From NCBI GenBank assembly GCA_034120015.1, contig JAXEIF010000027.1, positions 1-14,663 of the forward strand: a DNA stretch of 14,663 bases, in the 5' to 3' direction. This document shows positions 8,501-14,413 of the stretch, piece after piece (within the stretch, counting starts at the first letter, position 1; every line of letters begins with the position of its first letter). A program made the position numbers and the translations under genes. Origin of the DNA: CALXOJ01 sp034120015 (lineage in GTDB: Bacteria; Spirochaetota; Spirochaetia; JAFGXN01). The notes under the pieces were generated by a model. That model made no database searches, was not told where the DNA came from, and saw only the letters and a program-made list of their open reading frames with translations.

Positions 8501-8792
8501 TACCGGGTTTTTTTCTTCACCGTTTTTCAAAGAACACCGCGACGCCGAACTGATGACGGAGAAGGAGTTCCTTTTGAGACGGGAAGAAGGCGGGCGCACG
8601 GTTTTCGTTTCCTGCCGGACCGACCTGATTATCAGACACCCCGACCGCGTTGTGGTCGTCGACTTTAAAACCGACCGGGTCCGCGTTCCCGGCCGCTATG
8701 ATTCGCAGTTGGCCCTTTATGCCGAGGCGGTCGAAGCGGTGTACGGCCTGCCCGTCGAGACGAAAACGGTGTATTTGCGGGAGAGTCTATAG
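5511..8792 (+). CDS. addA: AddA-type UvrD/RecB helicase-nuclease
   Basis: A 1093-aa superfamily 1A helicase with a C-terminal RecB nuclease; a little shorter than Gram-positive AddA (about 1200). Helicase motifs in order are Walker A AGAGSGKT (21-28, K27), TFTKKAAGEM, DEFQD (354-358), GDEKQSIYLFRG, NYRSEPDL, the motif V region SIMTIHKSKGLE and motif VI YVALTRA. The nuclease has H955 (LCHNVLE), D1038 (CRTDL), D1051-F-K1053 (DFKTD) and Q1066-LALY. Both subunits of this pair thus carry intact nuclease sites, the AddAB arrangement rather than RecBCD. It should unwind and degrade DNA from double-strand ends in the cytoplasm to generate recombinogenic 3' ends. Co-transcribed with addB, with a 2-nt gap. 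No clear terminator follows. Confidence 0.94.
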   Translation: MKFSEEQTEAIRIRKNCVVTAGAGSGKTAVLSERFLSLLLDERNPAKIEEILTLTFTKKAAGEMKERIYRKIIEKSKEENLSEEHQIRLAEARSHFERATVTTIDAFCNEVMGNALALLGVPGLFTIDPEAVARIRREEALRCLSEGDVDPVLFRLVRTVGYDTLVDRLFCTLGTQFSIFEPPRVEERIRLQRQVTEQELEQLLVSLEEQCEKYLEDPDESIKALQKLTEDVRTVVSGWETGSRETVLTTLSGLSFSGTGGKSNDKRDLCKAQLKKIKETAKNGAEMLKYLRNGDDQIAVARLLDRYAAAMRTAQIKNSILDYRDVASGALRALKEDKSLRARYKKKFRYIMVDEFQDNNLMQKELFYLLAEKTDRCGDGVPAAADLEPDKLFFVGDEKQSIYLFRGADVSVFRKLQKESSVLELTKNYRSEPDLIRFFNRFFPNRVMPVNAESAADCEAVFKELAYRDAKNDRCEIELTCIDPELNASDRSYLSARESEFAYIAEWIRKKIDDSSFLIDDNGTRRRVRYSDFLVLSRTSSEQKTMERIFRERGIPYASEKKLTLFSESIAIDFLQMLKAAVYPNDRVAYLSFLRSPLVSVPVSALSALLEDRPCNDPAIAEAEEKLERVRSLFSAGSLTELFRLFWYDFGYRYFVIKKRRNRYYEEFAEYLLSYLNRKEEEGCSVIDLITELSHGGRDDNLFSFSETSDAVSIMTIHKSKGLEAPVVILSQIDKAAGGDRGAAVYRQYRRRISLRSQQIFNEGGFPTDSQQCGWLEFNIPPEDFYFQNKKENVEKIDSVDKELAAAESKRLLYVALTRAGSHLLITGKRSSKSQTDSFWQYFSPLLSEEAELSDGNGFTLKAGYRPCLETEAYRKMRDPELFTADAVEKALETLKERPDTPPDFSCLFRKNELPASGREAAAAGDVAGTPLPATEVDDFLEKSGIFSVFGTLCHNVLEKALKTRDFDLEQTDIASMIDGRLAQRSEMTESVVRRLITGFFSSPFFKEHRDAELMTEKEFLLRREEGGRTVFVSCRTDLIIRHPDRVVVVDFKTDRVRVPGRYDSQLALYAEAVEAVYGLPVETKTVYLRESL

Positions 8793-8830
8793 AAACCGGA
8801 TTGCTTCCGGCAAAATTTTCCCGAAAAAGA

Positions 8831-8858
8831 TTGATTCCTCTTTTTTTCGTGCTATAAT
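8831..8858 (+). promoter_or_regulatory. Promoter of the EEP gene, leaderless type
   Basis: TTGATT (8831-8836), a 16-bp spacer and TATAAT (8853-8858) preceded by TGC, which makes an extended -10. Six nt (CAATAA) separate the -10 box from the ATG at 8865, so the mRNA should begin at or next to the start codon. There is no Shine-Dalgarno. Confidence 0.82.
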
Positions 8859-8864
8859 CAATAA

Positions 8865-9956
8865 ATGAAGAAGCGAAATTTATTTTGGATTGTTCCGGTT
8901 TGTCTTGCCGCACTGACGGCGGTTGCGGTCGGTTGTTATGCCGCTTATGCGTTTATTGCGTATGAAAGACTCCCCGAAGAGATGGAACTTGAAATAAAGG
9001 TACCGTCGGCCGTATTGCGTTCGTCCCGGCTCCTCCGGCAAAACGAAATTTACACCGCGGTGTCTTACAACATCGGATTCGGAGCCTATACACCCGAATT
9101 TTCGTTTTTTATGGACGGGGGCACCGAATCGGTTGCGGCCTCCGCCGAAAGCGTGAAGGCGACCGTCGGCGGAGCAGCCGGATGCGCACGCGGTCTCGAT
9201 CCCGATTTTGTTCTTTTTCAGGAAGTCGATTTAAAAGCAACACGCAGTTATTATATCAACGAGTCGGAACTGATCGACGCGGTTTTTCCCGAATATTATC
9301 ACACTTTTGCCGTTAATTACGATTCTCCGTTCCTGTTTTATCCGATATTACAGCCGCACGGCCGTACAAAAGCCGGTTTGGCAACATATTCCCGGTACCC
9401 GATTGTTTCGGCTGTCCGCTATGCGCTTCCGATTTCCGAGTATTTCGATAAATTTTTTGATTTGGACCGCTGTTATGCCGTTATGAAGATTCCGGTCGAA
9501 AACGGAAAGTTTCTGGATTTGTATCATGTTCATTTGTCGGCCTATTCCGAGGATGCGAAAATCAGAGAAGGGCAGACATTAAAATTGATGGGAGCATTGA
9601 AGCGGAGCTATAAAGAGGGAAATTATGTCATCTGTGCGGGCGATTTTAATCACGATATGAAAAACCCGACACAGACGACGGAACAGGTCTTTTCATGGGC
9701 ACATATTTTTCCGAGAGAAACCCTGCCGGAAGGGTTTTTTATCGTTCAGGACAGGCTTCCGGAAGCGGAAAGATTCGGTATGCCCGACTCCTCCCGCAAT
9801 TCCGATATGCCTTACGATCCCGAAAAAACAATGACGATCACTCTCGATGCTTTTATCGTTTCCGACAATGTGGAAACAGTCCGTTATTCTGTCATTGATC
9901 ACGGGTTTCTGTTTTCGGATCATCAGCCGGTGGTGTTTTCTTTTCGTCTGAAGTAA
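8865..9956 (+). CDS. Membrane-anchored endonuclease/exonuclease/phosphatase (EEP) family protein
   Basis: A 363-aa protein with an N-terminal membrane anchor (about residues 7-32) and a DNase I-like EEP domain facing away from the cytoplasm. The catalytic set is complete: N69 in VSYNIGF, E120 in LFQEVD, the HVHLSAY motif (H223), D260 and N262 in GDFNHD, D328 in LDAFIV, and D352-H353 in FSDHQP. This Mg-dependent fold hydrolyses phosphodiesters of DNA, inositol phosphates or sphingomyelin; the substrate cannot be read from the sequence. Export and the nearby phosphatase and PI-PLC-like genes suggest an extracytoplasmic phosphoester. The ATG at 8865 is 6 nt after a -10 box and has no Shine-Dalgarno. 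The 3' end overlaps the convergent creD gene by 65 bp, and the catalytic DH lies in that overlap. Confidence 0.85.
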   Translation: MKKRNLFWIVPVCLAALTAVAVGCYAAYAFIAYERLPEEMELEIKVPSAVLRSSRLLRQNEIYTAVSYNIGFGAYTPEFSFFMDGGTESVAASAESVKATVGGAAGCARGLDPDFVLFQEVDLKATRSYYINESELIDAVFPEYYHTFAVNYDSPFLFYPILQPHGRTKAGLATYSRYPIVSAVRYALPISEYFDKFFDLDRCYAVMKIPVENGKFLDLYHVHLSAYSEDAKIREGQTLKLMGALKRSYKEGNYVICAGDFNHDMKNPTQTTEQVFSWAHIFPRETLPEGFFIVQDRLPEAERFGMPDSSRNSDMPYDPEKTMTITLDAFIVSDNVETVRYSVIDHGFLFSDHQPVVFSFRLK

Positions 9957-11256
9957 CCGGCTGTTTGAACAAATCGGAAAGTCCGTACCAGTCAAGATTC
10001 CTTGTCACAAACATGATGGCAGCCAGTGTCGTAAACATGCCCAGTGTTCCGATCAGCAGCGCGTAATCGGCCAGCTGTAACAGTCCGAACAGAAAAAGGT
10101 ATGCCAGCAGAGAAACCGCACTCAGCAGAATACCGGTCTTTTTGGATTTGAAAATGGCTCCGGAATAAAGTCCGCAGAGAACAACCGTCATCATCATAGC
10201 AATCAGATATGCCGCATTGAACGGAATGTATTCTGCCAGCGACAGCAAAAGCAGATAAAACAGGATGTTGGCGATACCGATCAGCAAATACTGCGCCGGA
10301 TGAATCTGTGTTTTTCTCACCGCTTCAACAAAGAAAAGTGCCAAAAACGGGATAAAAATGAAGAGAAACGCATATTTCATGCTTCTTTCGACCTGTTTGT
10401 AAATATCATTGATTTGCAGAAATGACACCCGAACCTGCTGCGATAAGTTTTCGGAATAAAAATCCGTCGGATCGATGACAGCCGTTTCACCGATTGAAAC
10501 ATTAAACCCGGCAATTTCCCAGACAGCCGAAAATCCGTCATCCGTAACCGTCCGTTCCGTCGGCAGCCATTCGCCCGTAAACCCGGGATCGGGCCAGTTG
10601 GAGCGGACCTTAAACGTATTTTCTCCGGAGGTCGGGTACATGGCAAAGTATTTACCGCCGCGGCCTTCCGCCGTAATTTGAAACGGGAAACCTTCCTGTA
10701 AGAGGGCAGTCGAAATCGGATAGATAAAAGCAGATGCGTAGCCGATATTTGACAATTCGGTTTTTTCCTGCCGTTGCAGGCGGATGTTGTTCCCGATTCG
10801 GACTTCCGGATCTTTCGAAAGGTTCTTGCGGCTGCCGACATCGAGAATCAGATACGCTTCCTCTCCCCGAATTTCCGGAATTTTGGCAGATGCGGTTTCG
10901 AATTTTCCCGTTATCGAAAGAGTAGCGTTAAAGATCGGCACATCGAAAATGCCTCTTTTCAGATTGGAAACATCCAAATCGGCATCCACCATATATTCCG
11001 CCGGATGAATCGTCATCCATTGTACATTATTCGAAATCTCCCGATTGATTGTCGGAACGGTTACGGAAACACCGCGCAAAATAAAATTGTTTCCGATCGG
11101 TTCGAGAATCGAGTTCATTGCCGATTCCCGATGCTGAAGACGGTCGTTAATAACGCCGCGTACCATCAGAATGGGAATGAAAAACAGCAAGCCCAATCCC
11201 AGAACAAGAAAGAGCTTTAAACCCGAATTTTTGCGATTATCGCGGTTTGTTTTCAT
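9892..11256 (-). CDS. creD: CreD family inner-membrane protein
   Basis: A 454-aa CreD (COG4452) protein, near the usual length for the family. One N-terminal helix (about 13-33) is followed by a large extracytoplasmic domain (about 34-290, with RGVSVTVP and the TGEWLPTER motif) and five C-terminal helices (about 293-311, 321-341, 347-368, 374-394, 398-418). The signature ADYALLIGTLGMF ending in TRNLDWYG (about 396-426) is present. In Escherichia coli CreD belongs to the CreBC regulon and affects envelope integrity; its molecular activity is unclear. No creB or creC is seen here. It is the last gene of the phosphatase operon: ATG at 11256, AGGAGG 6 nt upstream, 16 nt after the PI-PLC-like gene. 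The hydrophilic tail after about residue 434 lies in the overlap with the EEP gene. Confidence 0.9.
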   Translation of the reverse strand: MKTNRDNRKNSGLKLFLVLGLGLLFFIPILMVRGVINDRLQHRESAMNSILEPIGNNFILRGVSVTVPTINREISNNVQWMTIHPAEYMVDADLDVSNLKRGIFDVPIFNATLSITGKFETASAKIPEIRGEEAYLILDVGSRKNLSKDPEVRIGNNIRLQRQEKTELSNIGYASAFIYPISTALLQEGFPFQITAEGRGGKYFAMYPTSGENTFKVRSNWPDPGFTGEWLPTERTVTDDGFSAVWEIAGFNVSIGETAVIDPTDFYSENLSQQVRVSFLQINDIYKQVERSMKYAFLFIFIPFLALFFVEAVRKTQIHPAQYLLIGIANILFYLLLLSLAEYIPFNAAYLIAMMMTVVLCGLYSGAIFKSKKTGILLSAVSLLAYLFLFGLLQLADYALLIGTLGMFTTLAAIMFVTRNLDWYGLSDLFKQPVTSDEKKTPPADDPKTETRDQ

Positions 11257-11272
11257 AAAAATCCTCCTGTTT

Positions 11273-12289
11273 TTACTGTTCGGTTTTCAAACGGAATTCG
11301 TCCGCTTTTTCTTCAATCAGAACCGATTCTTTGATTGTATTGAGCCGTAAAATCGATTTGATTTTCCGGATATCGTCGGTCAGAAAGTCGCGCATCACGA
11401 TATTGGTCAGCGACAGACGCCGGCTGTCTTCCGCAATGCCGTCGATGTAAGCCGTAATATTTTGATCATGTTCTTCTTCCCGGGAAAGAGGTGTTGTCAG
11501 CAGCGTCTGACCCGTCAGCTGGCATTGGAGTACAAACAACCCTTTGTTCTTTTTTTCAAAACGGCTGTAATAGTCGGGTAGCGCTTCGGCAATAAATTTC
11601 TCCGATGACTTTCGGTGAAGCGAACCGTTATAGTAGGATTCCATGGCACAGTTTTTCAGCGTGCCTTCATCGTTGTTTCGGAAAAAAACGAAGTCTTTGT
11701 TTTTGACGTCTCCGGTTTCGTATTGCCGGCCCCAGAAGAGAATGTATTTTCCGCGGCATTCTTTCATTTTCAACGTATCGGTAAACACAACCGGATCGCT
11801 TCCGGCCGGCGCCTTCACCGCATACTGCTGCGGATTGACGATTGCGCTGATTGCGGCAAGGGTGTCGGCCTGTGCCTCCCCCTTAAAATGCTGAAAATCG
11901 AGAATGACCGTTTCCGACGGAGAGGCGTCGAGGAACGCCTTTACCGAAGCCAAAACCTTTTGAAACGGCTGCCCCGAAACGGGGCCGTGAAAAATCACCA
12001 ATTCATCGCCTTTTTTTTGTACCCGCAGATCGAAATACCGGACTCCGTATGCCAGCTGCGTTCGAACGGAAGAGTTTTGTGTCAGCGCCAACGGCGACAT
12101 TCCAACGGAAGCGCCGTCATGACTGCCGGGAATCACAATATCGCGAATCCGCGTTTCATCGGCAACCGAATCCATCCATCGGGAAAAAAATTCATCCGGT
12201 TTGTTTTCGATCCGTTCTGGTGCCTCACATGATACGGGAAAAAACGGTAAAAAAATCGATAATAAAAGAAAAGATTTCGAAAGTTTCAA
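11273..12289 (-). CDS. PI-PLC X-domain lipoprotein (phosphatidylinositol phosphodiesterase-like)
   Basis: A 338-aa protein starting with a lipoprotein-like signal (hydrophobic core, FFPVSC, candidate lipidated C21; Pro at -3 is irregular, though spirochaetal lipoboxes are lax). The PI-PLC X domain is recognisable: IPGSHDGAS with H57-D58, GVRYFDLRV with D87 and R89, VIFHGPVSG with H101, then ETVILDFQHF. H57 and H101 correspond to the general acid/base histidines of bacterial PI-PLC. Expected activity is cleavage of phosphatidylinositol or a GPI-type lipid to diacylglycerol and cyclic inositol phosphate, but other phosphodiesters are possible. The start is TTG at 12289, chosen because GGGAGG lies 5 nt upstream. 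The gap to the upstream phosphatase gene is 17 nt and to creD 16 nt, so it is the middle gene of an operon. Confidence 0.85.
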   Translation of the reverse strand: MKLSKSFLLLSIFLPFFPVSCEAPERIENKPDEFFSRWMDSVADETRIRDIVIPGSHDGASVGMSPLALTQNSSVRTQLAYGVRYFDLRVQKKGDELVIFHGPVSGQPFQKVLASVKAFLDASPSETVILDFQHFKGEAQADTLAAISAIVNPQQYAVKAPAGSDPVVFTDTLKMKECRGKYILFWGRQYETGDVKNKDFVFFRNNDEGTLKNCAMESYYNGSLHRKSSEKFIAEALPDYYSRFEKKNKGLFVLQCQLTGQTLLTTPLSREEEHDQNITAYIDGIAEDSRRLSLTNIVMRDFLTDDIRKIKSILRLNTIKESVLIEEKADEFRLKTEQ

Positions 12290-12306
12290 AGTGTCCTCCC
12301 GTGTTC

Positions 12307-13395
12307 TTATTTTTTCGCCGAAAGAATCGATTTGACCAAATTGCCGATTTGCGTATTGTCGATAACAGCCGGAATTTTTGTACCGGTTTCTCCGTAAATG
12401 AAGAAGGGTACATTGGCCGAAGAGTGCGACGTTTTCGTGTACATTTTATCCGACAGCTGCGCTTTGGTTTCTCCGTTGTATTGCAGACCGCCCGTTTCGT
12501 GGTCGGCTGTGACAATCACGATTGTATTGCCGATTTCCGCCGCTTTTTCGGTAACGGTCCGAACGGCATTATCGTAGGCTTTGACATGATCGACAGCTCC
12601 GCGAATATCGTTTTCATGGCTTCGTTTATCGATGTGACTCTCTTCAATCATGAGAAAGAAGCCGTTCGGATTTTCTGAAAGTTTATCGAGTGCCGCGGAA
12701 CAAAGTTCGGCCAGTGTCGGTTTGGTTTCTCCTTTTTTCTCAAGAGGAATTTCTTCGAAAGAAGCGAAGATTTTGTCCCGGCTCCAATCCAAAGAAGCAA
12801 GACTGTCGGCAAAGAAATACGATTTTTCGATTTCGTTTTTCAAAGGGCGGTAGCGTTCGATGTTGGAACCGATGAACAGGTTGATACCGCTTTTCAGCTG
12901 GTCTGCCAGAATTTCGTCCGCATTGTCTCTGCCGGAAGTGTGGGCGGAAAAACCGGCCGGAGTGGCACCTTCCACTCCTTCGGTCACGATAATGCCGGTT
13001 GCCATTTGTAAAGAAACCGCCAGTTCGGTTGCGGATTGAAAGGCTTCGCCCCTGTATTGACCGACCTGACCGTTTTTGGTTTTGCTGCCGGTCGCCAAAG
13101 CCGTTGCCGCCGCGGCGCTGTCGGTCGGTCTCAGCGGGGTAAGCGAATAGGTCGTGACCTCGCCTTCGGCATCGGCCGCTGCCGTTGTCAGAAACAGTTT
13201 GCCGTGGAAGGCTTCAGCCGCTTTAATATGATTAAAACCCATTCCGTCGCCGATCATCAGAACCACATTTTGTTTCGGACCGGTATAGGTTAACGGAGGA
13301 ACTTCATCGGGAAGTGTGGAGCAGCCGCTTACCAGGCCGGCAATCAGAATTGCCGTTACGGCAAAAATCCGTAAAAATCGAAAATGTTTCTTCAT
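12307..13395 (-). CDS. Alkaline phosphatase lipoprotein
   Basis: A 362-aa PhoA-superfamily alkaline phosphatase with a lipoprotein signal (LVSGC, C25), so probably tethered to a membrane and exposed to the periplasm or surface. Catalytic features in order: metal ligand D50 in MIGDGMG, the nucleophile S93 in TDSAAAATA with LATGSKTKNG, AHTSGRDN (151-158), E251 in IEESHID with D256 and H260, D298-H299 in TADHETGG, and H324 in the KTSHSSANVPFFIYG segment. Expected role is release of phosphate from extracytoplasmic monoesters. The ATG at 13395 has AAGGAG 8 nt upstream. It leads the leftward operon phosphatase, PI-PLC-like, creD: the three products fit lipid or phosphoester turnover at the envelope. 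No Pho-type operator was recognised. Confidence 0.92.
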   Translation of the reverse strand: MKKHFRFLRIFAVTAILIAGLVSGCSTLPDEVPPLTYTGPKQNVVLMIGDGMGFNHIKAAEAFHGKLFLTTAAADAEGEVTTYSLTPLRPTDSAAAATALATGSKTKNGQVGQYRGEAFQSATELAVSLQMATGIIVTEGVEGATPAGFSAHTSGRDNADEILADQLKSGINLFIGSNIERYRPLKNEIEKSYFFADSLASLDWSRDKIFASFEEIPLEKKGETKPTLAELCSAALDKLSENPNGFFLMIEESHIDKRSHENDIRGAVDHVKAYDNAVRTVTEKAAEIGNTIVIVTADHETGGLQYNGETKAQLSDKMYTKTSHSSANVPFFIYGETGTKIPAVIDNTQIGNLVKSILSAKK

Positions 13396-13416
13396 ATAAT
13401 AAACTCCTTCATTTTA

Positions 13417-13444
13417 ATTATACGGGACATCTTCGAAAAATCAA
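13417..13444 (-). promoter_or_regulatory. Promoter of the phosphatase/PI-PLC/creD operon
   Basis: Minus strand TTGATT (13444-13439), a 16-bp spacer and TATAAT (13422-13417). Transcription should start near 13411-13410, leaving a leader of about 15 nt whose 5' end is the Shine-Dalgarno GAAGGAG (13410-13404). It is divergent from the poly-G promoter. Confidence 0.8.
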
Positions 13445-13478
13445 GAAAAAGAAGATATCAAAAAAATCAGTCATAATT

Positions 13479-13495
13479 CGGAATTCGAATTTCCG
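13479..13495. promoter_or_regulatory. Imperfect palindrome just upstream of the poly-G promoter
   Basis: CGGAATTCGAATTTCCG is a 17-bp near-perfect palindrome (one extra T in the right arm), ending 3 bp before the -35 box at 13499. Position and symmetry fit an operator for a dimeric regulator, but no second copy of it was noticed in the window. Confidence 0.3.
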
Positions 13496-13498
13496 GTC

Positions 13499-13525
13499 TT
13501 GACAGGGGGGGGGGGGATATATAAT
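13499..13525 (+). promoter_or_regulatory. Promoter with a 12-G homopolymer spacer (candidate phase-variable promoter)
   Basis: Perfect TTGACA (13499-13504) and perfect TATAAT (13520-13525) flank a 15-bp spacer made of 12 consecutive G (13505-13516) plus ATA. Transcription should start near 13532, about 20 nt before the lipoprotein ATG. At 15 bp the spacing is below the usual 16-18, so this allele is probably weak; G13 or G14 would restore 16 or 17 bp. Poly-G tracts of this kind change length by slipped-strand mispairing and are known to switch promoters of Neisseria porA and of several Treponema pallidum genes. Confidence 0.88.
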
Positions 13526-13552
13526 CAAAAAAACACAATAAAGGAGAGAGAA

Positions 13553-14218
13553 ATGAAAAAAACCGTTTTCGCATTATTGTCCGTATTGGTATTGGCCGGC
13601 TGTTATGAAACAAAGCCCGTTCCGGAAGGTTTGACAGAAGATAATTTCTATGTGGGAACGTTCAAATTTACCGACTTAAAAGATAAGGACGCTTATTACG
13701 AAGTGGTCGTTGAAAAAGCAGTTCCTGCACAATTGGAACGTCCTGACGGTTATGAACCTTATACCGGAATCGGAAAATCAAAAGTAGTAATAACAAAATA
13801 CGATCTTTCCGGTATTGAAAAAATAGTGGATAAAGAGATTTTTTGGGATGTTCAAAATCCCGAAGAAATTGATCCGGCGACAATAGTCAACCCGTATTTG
13901 GTTAAAAATTATTTTAAAAACTCAAAAGATTTTCAGTGGTTTATTGATATAACCACAAATTCTGATATCATAGAAGATCTTGTTCATTTCGAGTTTACAG
14001 CAAACGAAAAAGGTTTTACTGCATTTTTATATAGAGGGTATGATAACGAGGCTGAGTGTGTTGCCAAAAATTTGGCTTATTTCTCAAACTGGAAAACGCA
14101 ACCGTCTTTTAAAGATAGTGATACCATGTGGAGAGATGATTTCGAGAAACTGGATATCAATAATGCGGCTGCCTTTGAATGGAATGATAAAAGATATAAA
14201 TCTGCAATAAAGAATTAG
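13553..14218 (+). CDS. Unrecognised lipoprotein behind a poly-G promoter
   Basis: A 221-aa protein I do not recognise. It has a classic lipoprotein signal: two lysines, a hydrophobic core and VLAGC with the lipidated cysteine at 17. The mature part is hydrophilic and rich in Lys, Asp, Glu, Tyr and Phe, with no further membrane segment and no obvious repeats. The ATG at 13553 follows AAGGAG (13541-13546) by 6 nt. The frame stays open upstream to the TTG at 13499, but that would put the promoter and the G tract inside the gene and bury the signal peptide. Base composition is visibly more AT-rich than the neighbouring operon, which may indicate separate origin. It is a single-gene unit, with promoter 28 nt upstream and terminator directly downstream; expression is probably set by G-tract length. 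Confidence 0.85.
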   Translation: MKKTVFALLSVLVLAGCYETKPVPEGLTEDNFYVGTFKFTDLKDKDAYYEVVVEKAVPAQLERPDGYEPYTGIGKSKVVITKYDLSGIEKIVDKEIFWDVQNPEEIDPATIVNPYLVKNYFKNSKDFQWFIDITTNSDIIEDLVHFEFTANEKGFTAFLYRGYDNEAECVAKNLAYFSNWKTQPSFKDSDTMWRDDFEKLDINNAAAFEWNDKRYKSAIKN

Positions 14219-14220
14219 TT

Positions 14221-14248
14221 AAAAGGGGCTTTTAAAAGCCCCTTTTTT
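14221..14248. terminator. Strong bidirectional intrinsic terminator
   Basis: AAAAGGGGCTTTT and AAAAGCCCCTTTT form a perfect 26-bp palindrome (14221-14246) followed by two more T. The GGGGCT/AGCCCC core flanked by A and T runs works in either direction. It begins 2 nt after the lipoprotein stop and lies 21 nt after the stop of the facing 44-aa ORF. Confidence 0.93.
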
Positions 14249-14268
14249 ATATGGAGGAGAATAGAATT

Positions 14269-14403
14269 TCATTCCTTAACCACCTCAATCAGTTTATAAA
14301 CGGTATTCTTTTGAGTGTCCCCGAAAATCAGATTTTTAAAACAGCTGCGAAAAATCGCAGGAGATAAAAAAAGGGCTGTAAAAAGTAAAAACATCTTTTT
14401 CAT
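14269..14403 (-). CDS. Small 44-aa protein with signal-like N-terminus
   Basis: A 44-aa ORF beginning KKMFLLFTALFLSP and ending KLIEVVKE. The N-terminus is a short positively charged plus hydrophobic stretch, like a signal peptide or single membrane helix; the later FRSC could be a degenerate lipobox but is not a good one. The start is supported by AAGGAG 6 nt before the ATG at 14403. That Shine-Dalgarno overlaps the stop codon of the upstream leftward gene, 10 nt away, so the two form an operon and translation may be coupled. It ends before the bidirectional terminator at 14221-14248. Not recognised. Codon content and the good ribosome site support it being real, but its size keeps this uncertain. 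Confidence 0.55.
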   Translation of the reverse strand: MKKMFLLFTALFLSPAIFRSCFKNLIFGDTQKNTVYKLIEVVKE

Positions 14404-14413
14404 ATAAAACTCC

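Noticed and set aside
8796..8810. Small hairpin CCGGA/TCCGG after addA as an intrinsic terminator
   Set aside because: The stem is only 5 bp and is followed by CAAAATTTT rather than a clean T run; too weak to call.
11615..12232. A 205-codon plus-strand frame opposite the PI-PLC-like gene
   Set aside because: The minus strand carries clear PI-PLC catalytic motifs and a Shine-Dalgarno; the plus frame has no recognisable motif, promoter or ribosome site.
12049..12678. A 209-codon plus-strand frame crossing the phosphatase/PI-PLC-like junction
   Set aside because: It spans two genes with verified catalytic motifs on the other strand and looks like random sequence.
13499..13552. N-terminal extension of the lipoprotein from the TTG at 13499, which would place the G tract in coding sequence
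   Set aside because: The ATG at 13553 has a good Shine-Dalgarno and begins a textbook lipoprotein signal peptide. An 18-residue extension would put the promoter boxes inside the gene and disrupt the signal.
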